From Spirochaetaceae bacterium (GTDB taxonomy: Bacteria; Spirochaetota; Spirochaetia; Treponematales; Breznakiellaceae): a stretch of 9,306 nucleotides of DNA. The notes below the pieces were generated by a model. That model ran no database searches. It worked only from the letters and a program-made list of their open reading frames with translations, and had not been told where the DNA came from. The stretch spans positions 1 through 9,306 of the forward strand of contig JAITKD010000259.1 in the NCBI GenBank assembly GCA_031278575.1, in the 5' to 3' direction. Below, in pieces: positions 5,945 through 9,306 of the stretch (position 1 is its first letter; every line of letters starts with the position of its first letter). The position numbers and the translations under genes are program-made.

Positions 5945-8900
5945 CTAGCCCCGGGGCGAAAATCGCCACCGGAATGTAAAAGGCCGTGGTTCCAAACTAT
6001 CTTTGGGCAGGGCGTCCGGTCCCCACCCGGCGGATCCCAGCCCGTGATGGGCATAATCCAGATGGATCCAGACACCCTCCCGCCGGGGCAGTTCATCGTC
6101 GTGCCCGGCCTGTATCAGGTCATCCAGGGTGTAATGATGGGCGGTAAAATTCAGGGTGTCCCCGGCTTCCACCAATAGGCCGCCGCCGTCTTCCCCGGTA
6201 AAGGATACCCAGCGCACGTCCGTCCGGTTGCCGTTTTCCTGGGGCACGGCATAGGGGAAGTGGAGGGCGTCCACCGTGGTTTCGTAGCGGCCCAGGGGGC
6301 TCCCCTCCTTGGAGTCCCGGTAACATTCCCCAGGGCCCCGGCCATACCATGCCGCCCGTTCGAGGCCGGCCCCCAAAGGACCGTATAGCCCTATCCGGGG
6401 TAAGGTAGGGGGCAGCCTGCCCTGAGGTTCCCCCCTTACCCGGAGGGTGAAACTCCCGTCCGGGGCCATCCGGTACACCAGCTCCGCGTCAATATACCAG
6501 TTCATCGTATAGGGAGTATACCGTTTTTTTATCCGTACCCCGGCAAACCCTTCCTCGATTTCCATTTCCAACAGACAGGGCTGGATGTAGGGAACCATAA
6601 ATTCTTCCCACACCGGCGACTGCCGGCGGTCGTTTTGGATAGGCGCCCGGTAAAAACACAGATCCATCCTGCCCGCGAGAAGGGGCTTCCCCTTCAGGCA
6701 GTAGGCTTCCACCGTACCGTGGGCCGGGGAAAACCGAAGTACCGCCCCGGCGGCGGAGAGCAGCAGGGCTCCTTCGCGCTCCTCCAGGACGGCCTCCCCG
6801 GTCTTTGCCGGGGAGGGGAAATTCCGGGGAGCCTCGTTTTCGGGGAGGAAAAATTGGCACACATCAATTTCCTCCGCCTCCGGCCCGCCTTCCCCGGGAA
6901 AAAAGCGCAGGGTTACCACCGCCGGACGCAGCCCGGCAAGATCCGCCCCCAGGGGAACCCATTTTTTCTCGCCGGGTTTGATGACGGGTAGAGCCGTCCG
7001 CCCCCGTTCCAGGATCTTTCCCTCCGCCGCACATTCCCAGTCCATCCGGTATATGCCGGCGGAACGGAAATCATTCCGGTTCCAGATCTGTACCCGGCCG
7101 GTCTCCTGGTCCAGGGCCGCCGCCCGGATGGGGGAAAAGGCATGTTTTACCTGGGCCATGGCGGGGGAGAGGGTCCCGTCCCCCAGGGTAAGGCCGTCGG
7201 CGCAAAAATCCCGGTTGTTCGGCATATCCCCAAAGTCACCGCCGTAACAGATCCGGTCCCTGGTTCCCGGATTCCGGCGCCGTATGGTGTGATCCCGCCA
7301 TTCCCACAGAAATCCCCCCTGAAGGCGGGGGTATGCCCAGAACAGGTCCCAGTAATCCTCAAGCCCGCCGGGACCGTTCCCCATGGTATGGGCATATTCG
7401 CAGAGGATATGGGGTTTTGAAAGCCCCTGTTTCCCCAGTTCCCTGAGTTTTTCATAACCCGTATACATGGAACTGTACACATCCGCGGTCCGCGCGTCCC
7501 GGTCTTCCTCGTAGTGTACCGGCCGGGTGGGGTCGAGCCGGTGGGCCAGTTCCGCCGCCGCCGCGAAATTCCGGCCATAACCGCTTTCGTTTCCCAGGGA
7601 CCACATGATCACACTGGGGTGGTTTATCTCCGAGAGGACGGTACGGCGGACCCGGTCCAGAAAGGCTTCTTCCCAGAGGGGAGAAGCCGCAAACAGGTTC
7701 GGCTCCCCGAAGAGCTGGCACATACAGCACTCCAGATCCGCCTCGCTCATCACGTAAAAACCCATCTCATCGCAGAGGGAATAAAAAACCGCCGGCTGGG
7801 GATAATGGGAAGTACGGAGGGCGTTTACATTATGCCCCTTGAGGATCTCCAGATCCTTCCTGATCTGATCAGGGTCCGCCCCCCGTCCCCGGGTATCCGA
7901 CCAGAGGTGGTAGTTCACCCCCCGAAATTTGAGGGCCGCCCCGTTGATCCGTAAAAGCCCTCCCGTGATTTCGATCCGCCGGAACCCGGTCCGCAGGCTT
8001 ACCGCCTCACCGGGACCTTCCGGGTTGTCCAATAGTACCGTGAGTTCATATAAGTCAGGGATTTCCGCGCTCCAAGGCGAAACCTCGGCCAACCGGGTAT
8101 TGAGAATTTGGGTTTCCGCGGCCTCCGCCTCGGCCTGCCACAACACCCGGCCATCCCGGACCAGCTCCGTCCGCAGCCGGCAGCCCCGGGGCCGGACACA
8201 GTCTATCCCCAGTTCCAACTGCCCGCCGCCGTCTTCCAGGGGCAACGCCTTTACCCGTATATCCCCGATATGGGAAACCGGCCGGCGGATAAGGCAGACA
8301 TCCCGCATGATACCCCCCAGCCACCACATATCCTGGTTTTCGAGGTAGGAACCATCGGTGAATTTATATACCCGTACCGCCAGCACGTTTTCACCGGGCC
8401 TGGTCAGGGAGGTAATGTCAAATTCACTCACCAGCCGGCTTCCCTGGCTGTATCCGGCCAAACGGCCGTTCACCCAGAGGTGGAAGCCGCTTTCCACCCC
8501 CTCAAAACGGATACAGGTCAGCAATCCGTCGCCGGGCAGGGTAAAACGGCGGCGGTAAGACCCGGTGGGGTTGTATTCCGGCGGGATAGGGACTTCCGCC
8601 ACGGGAAATACCGAAAGGGAATCGGTATAATGGGGCCGCCCATAACCGGAAAATTCCCATTCCGAAGGTACGGCCATTTTATCCCATGATCGGTCGTCGA
8701 AATCCTCATCCATAAAATGAGGATCCGTCTCCGCGGGACAATCCGCATAGGCAAAGGACCACAGGCCGTTCAGGGAAAGATACCGCCCGCTTTCAACCGG
8801 CCGGCCTCTCCGGGCGGAAAGGGCATCCTCGTAGGCATATACAAATCCCCGTGGAGGCAATCGTCCGCGTTCCAGTATTTCTCCGTTACACCAATCCGGT

Positions 8901-8947
8901 TTCGGCTGGTCCCAACAGTAATTCGTCGTTATAGTCTTCTTAAACAT
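5945..8947 (-). CDS. Beta-galactosidase, LacZ-type GH2, with atypical active-site residues
   Basis: A 1000-residue cytoplasmic enzyme of the E. coli LacZ length class with the full domain order: sugar-binding domain (about 30-220), beta-sandwich (225-325), TIM barrel (330-610), domain 4 (615-700) and Bgal_small_N (720-995). The acid/base is E454 (WSLGNESGYG) and the nucleophile E517 (ILCEYAHTMGN). Also kept are D206 (QDMW), H347, H381 (SHYP), H520, W548 and W975, aligned with E. coli D201, H357, H391, H540, W568 and W999. Altered are C408, where LacZ has the Mg ligand H418 (LECCM for IETHG); LWSD (348-351) for EHHP; and D109 for N102. There is no signal peptide. It is first in the operon. The start at 8947 fits the family N-terminus, but its ribosome-binding site (AAGAAG) is weak. 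A beta-galactoside other than lactose is likely. Confidence 0.93.
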   Translation of the reverse strand: MFKKTITTNYCWDQPKPDWCNGEILERGRLPPRGFVYAYEDALSARRGRPVESGRYLSLNGLWSFAYADCPAETDPHFMDEDFDDRSWDKMAVPSEWEFSGYGRPHYTDSLSVFPVAEVPIPPEYNPTGSYRRRFTLPGDGLLTCIRFEGVESGFHLWVNGRLAGYSQGSRLVSEFDITSLTRPGENVLAVRVYKFTDGSYLENQDMWWLGGIMRDVCLIRRPVSHIGDIRVKALPLEDGGGQLELGIDCVRPRGCRLRTELVRDGRVLWQAEAEAAETQILNTRLAEVSPWSAEIPDLYELTVLLDNPEGPGEAVSLRTGFRRIEITGGLLRINGAALKFRGVNYHLWSDTRGRGADPDQIRKDLEILKGHNVNALRTSHYPQPAVFYSLCDEMGFYVMSEADLECCMCQLFGEPNLFAASPLWEEAFLDRVRRTVLSEINHPSVIMWSLGNESGYGRNFAAAAELAHRLDPTRPVHYEEDRDARTADVYSSMYTGYEKLRELGKQGLSKPHILCEYAHTMGNGPGGLEDYWDLFWAYPRLQGGFLWEWRDHTIRRRNPGTRDRICYGGDFGDMPNNRDFCADGLTLGDGTLSPAMAQVKHAFSPIRAAALDQETGRVQIWNRNDFRSAGIYRMDWECAAEGKILERGRTALPVIKPGEKKWVPLGADLAGLRPAVVTLRFFPGEGGPEAEEIDVCQFFLPENEAPRNFPSPAKTGEAVLEEREGALLLSAAGAVLRFSPAHGTVEAYCLKGKPLLAGRMDLCFYRAPIQNDRRQSPVWEEFMVPYIQPCLLEMEIEEGFAGVRIKKRYTPYTMNWYIDAELVYRMAPDGSFTLRVRGEPQGRLPPTLPRIGLYGPLGAGLERAAWYGRGPGECYRDSKEGSPLGRYETTVDALHFPYAVPQENGNRTDVRWVSFTGEDGGGLLVEAGDTLNFTAHHYTLDDLIQAGHDDELPRREGVWIHLDYAHHGLGSAGWGPDALPKDSLEPRPFTFRWRFSPRG

Positions 8948-8962
8948 AAAACAGTTCTTCTT

Positions 8963-8991
8963 ATATTAACAGGTAAAATTTTTAAAATCAA
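8963..8991 (-). promoter_or_regulatory. Candidate sigma-70 type promoter of the operon
   Basis: On the minus strand, TTGATT (8991-8986) and TAATAT (8968-8963) are separated by exactly 17 nt; each matches 4 of 6 consensus bases. Transcription would start near 8956, leaving a leader of only about 9 nt before the ATG and cutting into the weak ribosome-binding site. That is a point against it. Another start further upstream is possible: TATAAA at 9037-9032, though it has no good -35 box. Confidence 0.4.
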
Positions 8992-9024
8992 GGTCCCACG
9001 CTGCCAGGGACGGCAATTTTACCT
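8971..9024. promoter_or_regulatory. 10-bp inverted repeat in promoter region, candidate operator
   Basis: AGGTAAAATT (8971-8980) and AATTTTACCT (9015-9024) are perfect inverted copies, 44 bp centre to centre (about four helical turns). The lower arm lies in the spacer of the candidate promoter. A second inverted pair, GTCCC (8993-8997) and GGGAC (9007-9011), is nested between them, and GGTAAA is directly repeated at the upper arm (minus strand). This fits binding sites for a sugar-responsive regulator, or a leader hairpin if transcription starts upstream. No regulator gene is in the window, so the protein is unknown. Confidence 0.45.
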
Positions 9025-9061
9025 TTACCGGTTTATAATTCCGCGCAAGGGATAGAAGCGG

Positions 9062-9098
9062 AATAAATAGGGGCCGGCGCCGCCGGCCCCTATTTATT
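9062..9098 (-). terminator. Strong palindrome, probable terminator of the acyl-CoA synthetase gene
   Basis: The sequence from AATAAATAGGGGCCGG to CCGGCCCCTATTTATT forms a perfect stem of 16 bp (9062-9077 with 9083-9098) around a 5-nt loop. The GC-rich core has A-rich and T-rich outer ends on both strands, so it could act in either direction. It lies 71 nt after the stop codon of the acyl-CoA synthetase and just before the promoter region of the sugar operon, insulating the two units. The T-rich tail is TATTTATT rather than a pure T-run. Confidence 0.6.
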
Positions 9099-9107
9099 AG
9101 AGCGGAT

Positions 9108-9140
9108 AGCCCGGTTCCCGCCATAGGCGGGAATGCGCCC
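9108..9140. repeat. Intergenic hairpin repeat, copy B
   Basis: AGCCCGGTT is followed by a hairpin (TTCCCGCC at 9115-9122, loop ATA, GGCGGGAA at 9126-9133) and TGCGCCC. The flanks match copy A at 33-68, while the stem differs at paired positions, so the fold rather than the exact sequence is kept. It lies 30 nt after the stop codon of the acyl-CoA synthetase gene, a position similar to that of copy A behind EamA. Confidence 0.6.
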
Positions 9141-9169
9141 AAATCCGCACGGTTAATCGTACCGGGATC

Positions 9170-9306
9170 CTAGGTCGCTCTACCCAGCTCCCCGGCTTTT
9201 TTCGCGCCGATTTCCCGGAGCAGGTATTTCTGGATCTTGCCGCTGGCGGTGAGGGGGAAGGAGTCCACGAAAAAAACGTACCGGGGGATCTTGAAGCGGC
9301 TGATCT
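9170..9306 (-). CDS. Acyl-CoA synthetase / AMP-binding enzyme, C-terminal end (partial)
   Basis: Only the last 44 codons are in the window; the gene continues past the right edge. The fragment begins [10 protein letters not shown] and contains [11 protein letters not shown], the A10 core motif of the ANL superfamily. Its SGK lysine takes part in adenylate formation on the mobile C-terminal domain. The short tail, [19 protein letters not shown], is typical of fatty-acyl or other carboxylate CoA ligases. The exact substrate cannot be told from this piece. It is probably a separate transcription unit from the sugar operon, since a strong hairpin and a promoter region intervene. Confidence 0.88.
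   Translation of the reverse strand, partial: ISRFKIPRYVFFVDSFPLTASGKIQKYLLREIGAKKAGELGRAT

Noticed and set aside
5109..5948. 279-codon open frame on the plus strand, opposite the binding protein gene
   Set aside because: It lies fully antisense to a well-supported gene, its translation resembles no family, and it has no convincing ribosome-binding site. GC-biased codon use leaves such antisense frames open.
5910..5969. N-terminal extension of the binding protein by 20 residues
   Set aside because: It would bury the lipoprotein signal behind an extra segment and start inside the beta-galactosidase gene. The strong GAGGAGG site favours 5909.
1..9306. Mobile element, CRISPR array, tRNA or rRNA
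   Set aside because: No transposase or integrase reading frame, no regularly spaced direct repeats, and no clover-leaf or rRNA-like sequence was seen. The two hairpin repeats are far apart and not array-like.

Overview
The window is one compact catabolic gene cluster, with every recognisable gene on the minus strand, so it reads from right to left. In transcription order it holds: a GH2 beta-galactosidase; a lipoprotein sugar-binding protein; two permeases of a MalFG-type ABC importer; a cytoplasmic glycosidase of the GH63 / mannosylglycerate-hydrolase-like group; and an EamA-family (DMT) transporter. Spacings are 35 nt, 207 nt, 1 nt and 30 nt, then a 4-nt ATGA overlap, which fits a single operon. 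The right edge holds the last 44 codons of an unrelated acyl-CoA synthetase. It is separated from the operon by a hairpin-rich stretch and a strong palindrome that looks like a terminator.

Region by region: 1-131 is non-coding and hairpin-rich, downstream of the EamA gene. 132-1034 is EamA. 1031-2701 is the GH63-like enzyme. 2732-3553 and 3555-4481 are the permeases. 4482-4688 is a structured intergenic stretch resembling the malE-malF situation. 4689-5909 is the binding protein. 5945-8947 is the beta-galactosidase. 8948-9061 is the promoter region, with a 10-bp perfect inverted repeat. 9062-9098 is the terminator-like palindrome. 9099-9169 holds a second copy of an intergenic hairpin repeat also seen at 33-68. 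9170-9306 is the acyl-CoA synthetase tail.

Logic (inference): an oligosaccharide or glycoside is captured by the binding protein and imported by the two permeases, powered by an ATPase not encoded here. It is then cut in the cytoplasm, because neither glycosidase has a signal peptide. The substrate probably carries both a beta-galactoside (or similar beta-linked sugar) and an alpha-linked sugar. EamA, translationally coupled to the GH63-like enzyme, may export or import the aglycone or a by-product. The substrate cannot be read from the sequence.

Organism: a bacterium of moderately high GC with many CCGG-rich intergenic hairpins and A-runs. The lipoprotein signal has an atypical lipobox (W-A-G-C). 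Together with the overall style of the proteins, this makes me lean towards a spirochaete of the Treponema type, but a Bacillota host is not excluded. I see no mobile element, CRISPR array, tRNA or rRNA.

Most notable observations: (1) the beta-galactosidase keeps both catalytic glutamates but has Cys where the E. coli enzyme has a Mg-binding His, plus other altered substrate-pocket positions; (2) a hairpin repeat with conserved flanks and co-varying stem occurs at both ends of the window, each copy just downstream of a gene; (3) the promoter region carries a nested inverted repeat.
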